Below, one piece after another: positions 34,279-44,584 of a stretch of DNA of 64,000 bases. The notes below the pieces were generated by a model that had not been told where the DNA came from, did not search any database, and saw only the letters and a list, made by a program, of their open reading frames with translations. The translations under genes and the position numbers were made by a program. How positions within the stretch are numbered: the stretch's first letter is position 1; each line of letters begins with the position of its first letter. The stretch is from Oscarella lobularis (Eukaryota > Porifera > Homoscleromorpha > Homosclerophorida > Oscarellidae). The stretch spans positions 1,477,733 to 1,541,732 of the forward strand of contig NC_089175.1 in NCBI RefSeq assembly GCF_947507565.1, written 5' to 3'.

Positions 34279-35906
34279 ATGAAGCTCACTCTGCTCGTTG
34301 TCGCTCTCGTCGCCACTGCAACAGCAAATCCAATCGGAGTAAGTTGTGCAAAGCACTAAAGAGGCGGGGCTTGTAGTGTCTCCTCCAGAATGACCCTTGC
34401 ACTTGGGGTCCTGACTACTGGTGCAGCGACGAGAACAACGCCGACAAGTGCGGCGCCACTCAGTATTGCATGGAAAAAGTGTGGAAGACTGAGACTGAGA
34501 CGACAGCGATAGCCGAACCGAGGGCGCCGCGGTCGCCGGGGTCGCCGGATCCGCTCTGCGGCATGTGCGAGCTCATCTTTGCGACGCTCAAATCGGAACT
34601 GAGCCAGGACGTCACCGTAGAGAAGCTAACTTCCCTTCTCGACGAAGCCTGCAACGTGCTGCCGTCAGGTCTCCAAAAAGACTGCAAAGGTTTTGTGAAA
34701 GAATACACCCCAATGATTGCTGCTGCGTTCAACGCGACAACACCAGAGACGATTTGCACCGACCTCACGGTGTGTCCCGCCTCGGCCGTTTCGCGTCCAA
34801 ATGACGGCGTCCTCTGCGAATTGTGCACACTTGCCGTGAAAGCGGCCGAAGCCAATCTCGCTGAAAATGCCACCGAACAACAAGTTATAAATGATATCAT
34901 GAAAGTGTGCGATATCCCCTTCCCTGACAGTTTCCGCAACGAGTGTACCAGCCTCGTGAAGGAGGAAGGACCGCAAATTTACGAGGCGATAGTCAGCGAA
35001 GACCCAAACGAAGTTTGTAGTCTTCTCACCTTATGTAACAGTACTGGAAAAACGGAAACAACGGCGCTCGCTATTTCGCGTCCGAGTGACGGTCAATTCT
35101 GCGAATTGTGCACACTTGCCGTGACACTTCTCGAGAAAGATCTCGCTGAAAATGCCACCGAACAACAAGTTATAAATGATATCATGAAAGTGTGCGATAT
35201 CCCCTTCCTTGACAGTTTCCGCAACGACTGTATCAGCCTCGTGAAGAAGGAAGGACGGAAAATTTATGAGGCGATCATCAACGAAGACCCAAACGAAGTT
35301 TGTAGTCTTCTCACCTTATGTACAAACGGAACTCGACAAACGGAAACAACGGCGCTCGCTATTTCGCGTCCAAATGACGGCGTCCTCTGCAAATTTTGCA
35401 CAATTGCCGTGGAAGCTGTCGAAGACGAGCTCGCTGACAACGCCACCGAAAAACAAGTTATACATGCGATCACGACGTTGTGCAACATCACCATCTTCAG
35501 CGATTTTCAAGAAGAATGTCTCAGCCTCGTGAGGGAGGAAGGACGGCTAATTTACGATGCGATCGTCAACGAAAATCCGAACGAAGTTTGCAGTCTTCTC
35601 TCCCTCTGCGTCGACAATATCGTCGCTACTGAAACGAACGAAATGTGCACCGCGTGCGAGTACGTTACACGCTCGCTCCAGGCAGAAATCAGCAAAAATG
35701 GAACGGTGGAAGAGATCGCTTCGATGCTCAACGCCGCCTGCGACCTCGTGTCGTCAGCGACGACGAGAATAGAGTGCAAAGCCATCGTCGTCACGTACGC
35801 CAAACAGCTGCTCGAAACGTTCGCGAAGGAAGATCCGGAACAAGCCTGCACTTCGATTGGGCTCTGCACTGGCGACTCCTATCTTCTCAAGGGTAGTGAA
35901 ATATAA
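34279..35906 (+). CDS. PSAP: Prosaposin-like protein: one saposin A and five saposin B domains
   Basis: Exon 1 (34279-34338) encodes the signal peptide MKLTLLVVALVATATANPIG; exon 2 (34389-35906) the rest; 525 residues. It opens with a saposin A domain (CTWGPDYWCSDENNADKCGA), then saposin B domains starting at LCGMCELIF, LCELCTLAVKAAEANL, FCELCTLAVTLLEKDL, LCKFCTIAVEAVEDEL and MCTACEYVTRSLQAEI, each with six cysteines. B2 and B3 share long identical stretches (ENATEQQVINDIMKVCDIPF), so one arose by recent internal duplication. There is no C-terminal saposin A domain, unlike vertebrate prosaposin, which also has four B domains. The precursor would be cut in lysosomes to lipid-presenting saposins that help glycosphingolipid hydrolases. 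The 3' end converges on the NEK gene, 155 bases away. Confidence 0.9.
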
Positions 35907-36061
35907 GAACGAACGATTGATTCGCTCTTGATTTCGTATTCCTCCCGGCGCGCATCCCTTTTTTCTTCTTATGTCGGTGTTTTTTTTCTTTTCTCTTGTT
36001 TCTGCTGCTGCTGCTGCTGCGAATCACATAATAACATTTTATTCCGCACGTTACCTTCTTT

Positions 36062-38275
36062 TCATTTTAGCGACTCTGCCTTCAAGTCCGTGGCGTGACC
36101 AAAACAATCCAAAATATCTTTAAACTGCCGCTCATCGAGAACGTCGGCACAGTAACTAGAAATTAAATGATCGATTCGTGCACGTTTCCTGACTCATTCG
36201 AACTTACCTCTTAAAACCTTGCCCGTACAACACGTCGCCCGGCTCACCGGCAACAAAATGTTCACAGACTACGAGAAAAAACACACTATATACAGAAAAG
36301 ACGATCTTTGCAGACGAATTTCGTATTCTACCTTCCGTATCCAAAACATTCCTAGCCTGCGTCAAGACCTTATCGTAGACCTATACCCGACTCACTCACT
36401 CACTCTGGAGCAAAGCAACGACTTAGAAGAAAGATTCCTCACGTCGTCATCGCTGTCGTCCGATTCGAAGTCTTCGGCGTAGTCGTCTTCGATTTCGAGA
36501 GGAGGACTCAAAGATTCGCCCGATCTTTTTCCTCCGACGGCGGAGACGTACGCCAACGACGACTTTCGACTGCGACGCGACGACTTTCGCGAGCGAACGC
36601 GCCGACTTGCGCCGGCGTCGACACTGCTCGCGTCCGACGAGCTCACGTCGTCGAAATCGTCCGAATAACAATCTGAACCCGAGCCCAATTCTTCACCTTT
36701 GGAACAAGTGGGGGGTTGATTAATTGAAGACGCGTTTCTCTTAACGGTTTCGCGTACTGGGACTGTGGTCGTGCTCGCGATTGCGAGTGTCTGCGACCGA
36801 CGTTCTTTGAGAGCCACTTGCTTGTGCCGAACTCGGTCGTTTTGCCTCGCTCGTTCTGCGAGTACAATTTTAGAATTATCGGCAAATGAAAGTCACTGTC
36901 ACCTTGCTGCTTCTGTGTGTTGAATAAAAGAATTAAGCTGTCGTTTAATTTCGGGCATATTTAGAATTGCGGCAGCACTGCGAGCAAGAAATCAAACGTT
37001 TGAATTAATCTATAGACATGTCAATAACCTAGGCCTATCGTCTGGGGACTTGGACAAGAGAGACGAAACTAGAGAATGAATCAAACGGGAATATTGAGAA
37101 GACACGGGCTAAAAAAACAACGATAAAAATCGGCCAAATGTCTACCAGGAGTTTATCTCAATACGAACCATATAAGTGCCTTTCACAATCTTGTGTATCA
37201 GTCCAACGAGGCTGCTTGCATTGAATGCCGGTTGCAGTTCGCACAGTTCATAGAGAAGGCAGCCAAGAGCCTACGTACGAACTCTTCGTTGCAAATAGTA
37301 AAATTATACGTCACCTTCTCTTACCCACATATCCGATTTCGAGTTGTATGGCAAATCTTGGCACAGTTCAGGGCTCAAATAGTACGGCGTTCCAACGCAC
37401 GTCTGAGCCATATCTAGCGTGCTATCGAGCATCTTACTGATTCCAAAATCACCTAGACAGAGCAAACGTTTCTCTTATTGCGTGATTTTGATCCACAGCA
37501 GCGCACGCACCAACTTTGACAATATCGTTCTTAGTGAGAAAAACGTTTTGAGACTTTAAATCCCTAAAGAAGATATAGATGAGGATGAGGATGAGACTAT
37601 AGCGTAAAGCTACCGGTGTAAAACTTTCTGAGAGTGAATGTGCTGAAGAGCCAGAGTGACTTGCACGAACCACTAGAGCACGATCGTTACGTTGAAAATC
37701 TCAATTCGAAAGACATTCAACCTGCAAAATTTTGTCTTCGGAAATTCGCTCTTTCATCTAATCACACATTTAGAACGCGTGCACTAAATCACATATTTCC
37801 ACCTCTTTGGCATCCTCGATTTTTTGATGAAGCGTACCTCCGTCACAATAATCCTAGTCAAACTATCAAAAATAATATCAGACGAAAAATTCCCGGCCCT
37901 GCACTCGCCTGCACAATACACAAATGCTCTTCCCGATCGTCGAAGAACGACTCCTTGTAGCAAACGACATTAGGATGTCTCAATTTCGATAGGATACTAA
38001 TTAATTATTAGCTAATTAAATACTGCTACAATTGTAGCTCGTTGGCCGAGCTCCAGCAAATCGTACTTGACTTCTTTCATCACGGTTTCTCTATTGCGAC
38101 TCTTTTTCGCCGGATCGAGATAGATTTGCTTCAGCGCAAACGATCTGCGAGGCGCGATGACGCTAAGACACCCCCAAACGTGGTCGATTTACTTGCTATC
38201 GCGCTTGTCTCGCACGAGAAACACGAGGCCACCGCCGCCGCGTCCGATTTGTTTCTCGGTAACGTAGTTTTCCAT
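36062..38275 (-). CDS. NEK-family serine/threonine kinase
   Basis: ATG at 38275 gives [20 protein letters not shown], a NEK-like start with a Gly-rich loop (GRGGGG). The next exon has [20 protein letters not shown] (catalytic Lys). [20 protein letters not shown] and [16 protein letters not shown] follow, then [10 protein letters not shown] spliced to DLKSQNVFL (HRDLKxxN), [30 protein letters not shown] (activation loop and APE-equivalent) and DMWxxGCLLYEL. These are NEK hallmarks. The C-terminal half is Ser/Asp/Arg-rich (about 36420-36700) and the last exon ends at 36062 ([17 protein letters not shown] onward). NEK kinases act in cilia and mitosis; which NEK subfamily is not resolved. The intron after LCIVQ seems to use a GC donor. 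Exon borders in the C-terminal half are approximate. The gene diverges from NDH-2 with 66 bases between start codons. Confidence 0.82.
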
Positions 38276-38341
38276 CGTTTACACAAGATCGCCTAAATTA
38301 GCGTGCTTTAGATCGGCTGGCGTGGAAAGGGCGGTTTTGGA
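38276..38341. promoter_or_regulatory. 66-base divergent promoter gap (NEK / NDH-2)
   Basis: Only 66 bases lie between the two start codons on opposite strands, so both promoters must overlap here or within first exons. Confidence 0.5.
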
Positions 38342-40275
38342 ATGCTGCGATTGGTCGGACCGGTATTTCGCGGCATCCAATGGCGTGCAGCGTCGGCGGC
38401 GCCAAAACCCAAACCCAAACGTCGCCGCCTGCTGACACTCGTCGCCGGCACGCTCGGAATCGGCGTCATGTACGCGTGCGCAAAATACGCAGTTGCCAAG
38501 CGACGCCTAAGCCGAGCGGGAGTCGACGCGAGCAAAAGAAAGCGATTGGTCGTGCTTGGCACCGGCTGGGGCGCCGTCAGTCTGCTCCAGTCCCTCGATC
38601 CGGGAACGTACGACGTCACAGTTATTTCGCCGCGAAACTATTTCCTATTCACGCCCCTATTGCCGTCCGTCACCGTGGGAACGATCGAAGCGCGAAGCGT
38701 CGCCGAGCCGATTCGCACGCTGATGGCGCGCTCGCAGGGCCGCGATCGCATCAATTTTCACGAAGCCGAGTGCATTGCCGTCGATCCGAAAAATCAAACG
38801 ATCTCGTGCCGTGACACGTCGGGCATCGTCGGCGAGACGGGCGGCGAATCGTTCGACGTCGCTTACGACGTTCTGGTCGTTGCCGTCGGCGCCGACACGA
38901 ACACGTTTCGAACGCCCGGCGTCGAAGAGCATTGCTACTTCATCAAAGAGATGCCCGACGCCGTGCGGATTCGCAATGCGATCATGGACAGCGTCGAGAC
39001 GGCGTGCATGCCGCAGCAGAGCGACGCCGAGCGTCGACGGCTTTTGCACTTTGTCATTGTCGGCGGTGGGCCGACGGGAGTCGAGTTTGCGGCTGAACTA
39101 GACGACTTTGTTGATGAAGATCTTAGTCGGCTCTATCCCAAGGACGTGCTTGAGAAGATGACCATTTCGTTGGTGCAGAGCGCCGATCACGTCCTCAATG
39201 CGTATGATCAGGAGATTAGCGCTTTCACGGAGAAGTACTTCAGCCGGACCGGCATTCATGTCGTCACGAATTCGCGCGTGTCGAAGGTCGACAAGCGGAT
39301 GCTGACAATCTACGACAAGAAGACGAAAAAGTCAAGGGAACTTCCCTATGGCATGTGCATTTGGGCAACCGGAGTATCAGCTCGTCCTATCACTAGACAG
39401 TTGATTGAAACCATACCAGAACAAACTAAAAGGTAAGCGAGTGTACAAAGGCTAAAGTTCCCCGCACCAACTCTAGTACTGTGTATATACTGTGTAGACG
39501 TGCCATTGTTACGGACGAGTACCTCTCCGCCAAAGGAGCCGAAGGGAGCATATATGCTATCGGTGATTGTCAGACAGTGGAAGAAAAATCTATGGCAAAG
39601 GAAGTACGCGTCTCTCACTTGCCTTTTTTTTGAATTTCTCTGCAATTTCCGTCTTTCAGGTTGATCGACTTTTCGCTGAAGCCGACGTGAACGGCGACGG
39701 AAAGGTGACCGCTAAAGAGTTCAACGCACTCATGGAAAAATGCGGATGCCAGTATCCCCAAATCTCTCTCAACTTCTGTCAATCCTGGGACGAGAAAGTG
39801 GAAAAGTCAGCCGGTCGCAAATCGATACAGAAACGAAACTAATTCCTACCTCATTAGGCTTTTCGAAAAGGCAGACAAAGACGGCTCAGCCAACCTGGAT
39901 CTCAACGAATTCCGCGCCGCTCTGAGCGAGATCGACAAGCAGCTCAAAAGTCTTCCGGCGACGGCCCAAGTGGCGTCGCAGCAGGGAAAATACCTCGGCA
40001 AGTTACTGAGTCGCTTGTCGCGCGTCGATATCACGAATCCTCGCGATGCCGGCGAGGCGCCATTTCGATACAAGCATCTCGGATCGTTTGCGTACGTCGG
40101 CGGAAATCAGGCGGCACTTCAATTGCCCATCATCGGAACGATGACCGGCTGGTGGACGATGTGGCTCTGGCGAGGCACCTATGCGAACGAGTTGTCGAGC
40201 ACTCGAACCAAGTTTCTCGTCGTGCTCGACTGGATCAAGTCGGCGACTTTTGGGCGCGACACGTCTCGTCTCTAA
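38342..40275 (+). CDS. Type II (alternative) NADH:ubiquinone oxidoreductase with EF hands
   Basis: Four exons (38342-39432, 39498-39603, 39660-39805, 39858-40275) join in phase to 586 residues. The N terminus is Arg/Ala-rich, mitochondrial-presequence-like, with a hydrophobic stretch (LVAGTLGIGVMYACAKYAVA). The first dinucleotide fold is RLVVLGTGWGAVSLLQSLDP with SPRNYFLFTPLLPS; the second is FVIVGGGPTGVEFAAELDD; then WATGVSARP and IYAIGDC. These are NDH-2 hallmarks. Between the FAD part and the C-terminal membrane-binding segment (YVGGNQAALQLPIIGTMTGW) two EF hands are inserted: ADVNGDGKVTAKEF and ADKDGSANLDLNEF. That matches the calcium-regulated external NDB-type enzymes of plants and fungi. 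It passes electrons from NADH to ubiquinone without pumping protons. It converges on Dispatched A, 100 bases away. Confidence 0.92.
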
Positions 40276-40375
40276 GCAACTGGATTCTGTGCTTCGAATT
40301 CTTTTTCTTTTTTCTTTTCTTTCTTTCTATGATACACTGAATAGCATCTTTTGTTCTAGAAACTTACTGTGTGTA

Positions 40376-43300
40376 TCAGCACCAGACAACTTGAACGCCG
40401 TGATCCGTCGAAACGCCGAGTTGATGATGATCAAAGCCTCCATTGGGCAACTCCTGGGGCATCTTTACATCCTGAATCTCCTTCACGCTGTCGTTTGTCG
40501 GTTTCTTCTTCTCCACAACAATATGATTGACATGATTTTCATGGTCATTTCTGCTCTCAATTACAATTGGCTTTAGAACGATGGCGTTACCGTTCGCCGC
40601 GACGACATCGTTTCCTTTCGCATCCTCTCTCTTTTCGAGATCGTCTGACGGCGAGACGGAACTCGACGAATCGTAGCAGTCGAGAGCTCGCGGAATGGGT
40701 ATTTGTCCAAACTGATTCTGCGGTCCTATGATCGCGCAAAGCGGAAGAAAGAAGAAATTCGCGTAGAGCCAACTGAAGGTCATGACCAGTACAAGAAAGA
40801 CGCCGATCTGAAACAGACTGGTAATAGTCGCCGGCATCATTATTACGCCGGCGGCGAACGTCGTCAAAGCGGCCATCGATATCGCCTGTCCGATTTGCCG
40901 AACGGCAAATAGAGTCCGATCACGTCGAAGCGGCTCGAGACTCAGTCGGTACGCGACACCGAAGTGAACCGTAAAATCGACGGCGAGACCGACGGCGAGC
41001 GCAACGGTGACAGATTCAATGACGTTGAGCTCCCAACCGAGAAGCACTACTGTGCCGATAGTGCAGAGAAGCACGAAGCCAATGGCGACAATCGCGTAGA
41101 AACTGATGACGATATTGAAAGTCGTCAGAAACAGAACGAAGAAGGCGAGACAAAGAGCGACGCCCATTGCAGTTAGAGTGCCGCTGAACAAATTCCGCTG
41201 CATGTCGTAGAAAGCGAGCTCCGACGACGCCCAGCCGTCGCGCAGTCCCACCGGTTGATTTGCACCGCGCCATCGATCCATAAATCGGTTCATTTCGTTG
41301 TAGACGTCGGCCATCTCGTTGAATCGCCACGTGAAGTGGCGATTCGTGACGATTTGTGACGTCACCGCTTTGACGTTGCCGTCGTCGTCGAATTTGACGC
41401 TGAAATAGTCCTTTTTTGTTCGATTGACGAGGATGACGTTGGACCATCGTTTCAAACACGTGTCAAACGTCGTCGGACTATCGACGGGTAGAAAAACGTT
41501 GCAGCAAAGATCGTACGGTTCTGTTGGCACCCAGCCGCGCGATCGAGCCAACGTTTCGTGAGCGACGCACGCGTTCGCGTGTCGCAAACTCGCTAGCCAA
41601 TTGTCCATTTCCGACGCAAAGCACGTCTTTGACGACAGATAGAAGGACTCGTTTCGAACTTGACGGCAGAAGTCGAGAAAATACGCCTGACGTTCGCGCG
41701 TGAATACAAATCCAGACTCCCAATCGCTTTCAAACGTCAAATGAACGGGCTCGTTGCTCGGGTCGAGATGATTACCCTTATCTTCCGCCTTGATACCCCA
41801 AACGAACGTATAGACGAGATGATCGTATTCGTTTTTTTCAAAATTGAACTGCTCAGCCAATTTGAGTTCGTACGTCGCCAACGGCTCGGATGGCGTGAAG
41901 AGCTGAAAACTGTCGTCAGACGGCAAACGAAGACGGGGCTTATAGAAAACAGCAATTGAGGCGGCAATCGCCAAAGCGGCAAGGACCCCAACGAAAAAAT
42001 AACGAAATTTTACAATAACACAAGGAACAACTTTTTCGTAGATACTTTTAACGCCTCGAAAACACTTACGAAGGCAGCCAAGATTGCCGCCGCCGCCGCC
42101 GTCGTCATCGTCGCTACGACGACAACGTCGACCACAACAACGGTTGAAATATTTGTCGTGTATAACGATGACGGCCGGCAACCACGTAATCATCATGACG
42201 TAATTCATGAGTATTGCCGTACCGGCGAATATGCCGAAGACGCGAAGCGCGGTGATTGCCGATAGGACATTCGTGTAGAACGCCGTCGCCGTCGTGAAAC
42301 TCGTCACGAACATCGCTAGGGCAGCGTGTTTTAGCGTCGTGTCGACCCAAGAAGCGATGTCGACGTCCGGTCGCATCATCTTCGTGTGTCGCCAGATGTC
42401 GAGATAGACGAAGACGTCGTCGGCGCCGACGCCGACGACGACGATGAAAGAAATAATGTTGAGATAGCTAAAGAAGGGCACTCGAAAGACGACGTGATAG
42501 ATGAAATAGGCGATCACCATTGCGAAGACGATGGCGAGGGAGCCCATGGACGTAATGAAAAACGACTGCGTGTAGATCCACATGATGACGAAGATGACGA
42601 GAAGCGATAGAGCAATATAGATGCTTTCGCTAACAATGCGCGTGGAAAAAACGCGAAAGGCGATGCCGAGATCGTGCCCGGCAATCGTCACCCCATCGTA
42701 CGTGGGCCGATGCTCGGTGAAAAGATCTTCGTAGACACCGATGTACCAGTCTTGAGGCACGCGACGCGCTTCAATGTCTCTGCTCAACGGATCAAGACTC
42801 TGATACAGAGTCAATGCGTAAGTGAGCTTGGGAAAGTCGGCGGAGCCGGCGACGAGAGCGTCGACAAAGCCTTTGTCAACTAGATAGTGGAAGATTATGT
42901 AGACGGAGTTGAAATGAGTGCAGCGTCGAGGTACGGCAATGCACCTTCGTTCGGCTTGCGGCACGTCGACGGAATCGTATTTCGCCTGCGTTTCAGCACA
43001 TGTTCTCGTCAGCGAGTCGTTGCCGTACCACGGCGCGCAGTCTGTCAGAAGATCCCTCATTTCATCGATATCGATTTCTCGGAGAGCTGAACACGAATAG
43101 ACGTTGCGTGCGGCGGCGATGACATTTCCAAGAGACACGTCCGGACAACAGGAGGAGGAGGTGGTGGAATCCTTGAGGCATATAGTACTAAAATTCGTTC
43201 TCGATCGAATTCGATTATCTGAGAACGAACACATGGCGCGGATCTTTTCCAGCGTAAAGTCGGCCTCAAAGACGATTCGAACGCGAGTCAGAAAATCGGT

Positions 43301-43802
43301 CGTCGTGCACAGAAGAGACGTTTCATCCGGACCACTTCCGGATTCCCCTGCAACGGCTGGTTGCGACACAGGCAAGTAGTTGTCAATTTTGTTGAAAAGG
43401 GAATTGTGACTCGTATCGCTTGTGTAGATCTCCAGGTTCTGAAAAGTGCGAATTTTTCGAACACTATCTGTGTTCCTCGAAGCAAAGCCCTATAATTGAA
43501 CAGCTTATAGCTGCCGAATTAATTAATGTTCTCAATACATGAACAGATTGGCTAATTAATTTATTACAAATACAGAAAGAATCTCATACCTTTGCTGGTT
43601 CTTCGAAGGAAGGAAAAGGGACAATCGTGTAATTAAGAACACTGCAGACAGCCGTCAGACCAAGCACAATGAGAAGCATAGCCCAAGGGTATTGTTCTAT
43701 GAACCGTGAATACCTGCAGCAGAGAAAGCTGACTAATTTTTCCCAGTTTCCATGTTTGCTTCCAGTGCTAGTTTACCTGCTCAATGTATTCGCGTTCTTC
43801 AT
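40376..43802 (-). CDS. Dispatched-like RND transporter A
   Basis: Three exons: 43802-43777 (MKNANTLSR), 43713-43590 (YSRFIEQYPWAMLLIV to PSFEEPAK, first membrane helix), 43489-40376; 1,087 residues. The extracellular loop has CCPDVSLGNVIAAARN and CTHFNSVYIIFHYLVDKGF, matching Dispatched (CTKYNAVYQILHYLVDKDF in vertebrates). The sterol-sensing part has VVGVGADDVFVYLDIWRHTK and AALAMFVTSFTTATAFYTNV. The second half has GWELNVIESVTVALAVGLAV followed by DFTVHFGVAYRLS. The two Asp-containing TM4 and TM10 motifs (GADD, GLAVD) are the ion-relay residues of RND proteins. Dispatched exports lipid-modified Hedgehog; the cargo here is unknown. The C-terminal tail ends TDHGVQVVWC. Confidence 0.88.
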
Positions 43803-44584
43803 CTTGGTTTTCGACTGATATTCAGCGTGCTGTTCCCCACAGAATGAAGCAAGAGCTTCTCTAATCCTAATGACGCAGTCGAAAATTCTCACGTTAAGAT
43901 GAGAACACTACGCCTTAGGCTTATCCAATTCAATTAACGTAGTGCTGTGAAGATAAATCACTTAGTTGCGAGGAATTCAAAAGGACGCTTGGAGAGCGGA
44001 TTGATGCTCGGGAAGTAAAAAAATAATGTAAGTAAATTACATTAGGGGGGGGGGGGGGGGGGGGGGGGCCCGTCACGGAGTATCACACCCGTCAGCTGTT
44101 CTCGCCAGTTTTAGCAGTGTAAGTTCTCTCGGCCGCGTCTCTCGGGTCGAGTCGAGTTTGGAATGACATTGGAAGGGAATTATGTAATGTTTGGGGACCG
44201 ATTAGCACATGCTGTAGGCGACAAATGCGTCTCGGAGAGAATAGGCCTAGTCGTTGTTTTCCGGCGTCAGATGGACGCGTGTAATCGAATTATCGTGCAG
44301 CGGATTCCTCGGCAAGAACAATATTTAGTGCGTCAGCGTGTCTCCTCTCGCCACGCGATGCAGTTCAAGAAGCATGTGAAGAAGACTCGGCTTCTAGCAA
44401 CACGTTCGTCCTGAAGCCGTCCGAGCGCGATCCGTGAAAGACAGAAGAATTTCTTATATCCGGGACACCTAGATAGGCCTAAAAATTGTGATACGTCATA
44501 TATAGTATCTTGGTTTTTTCTTTTCCTTTCTATGATACACTGAATAGCATCTTTTGTTCTAGAAAACGTCTTACTGTGTGTATA
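43803..44584. other. A-B spacer, homologous to the C-D spacer; contains a 24-base poly-G
   Basis: Promoter region of gene A and 3' flank of gene B. Blocks such as GGAATTATGTAATGTTTGGG and GACCGATTAGCACATGCTGT recur at 50245-50780. A G run at 44045-44068 replaces a four-G stretch in the other copy (50402-50405). No gene is seen. Confidence 0.7.
44045..44068. repeat. poly-G homopolymer (24 bases)
   Basis: Uninterrupted G run; the paralogous C-D spacer has only GGGG at the same place. Confidence 0.9.
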
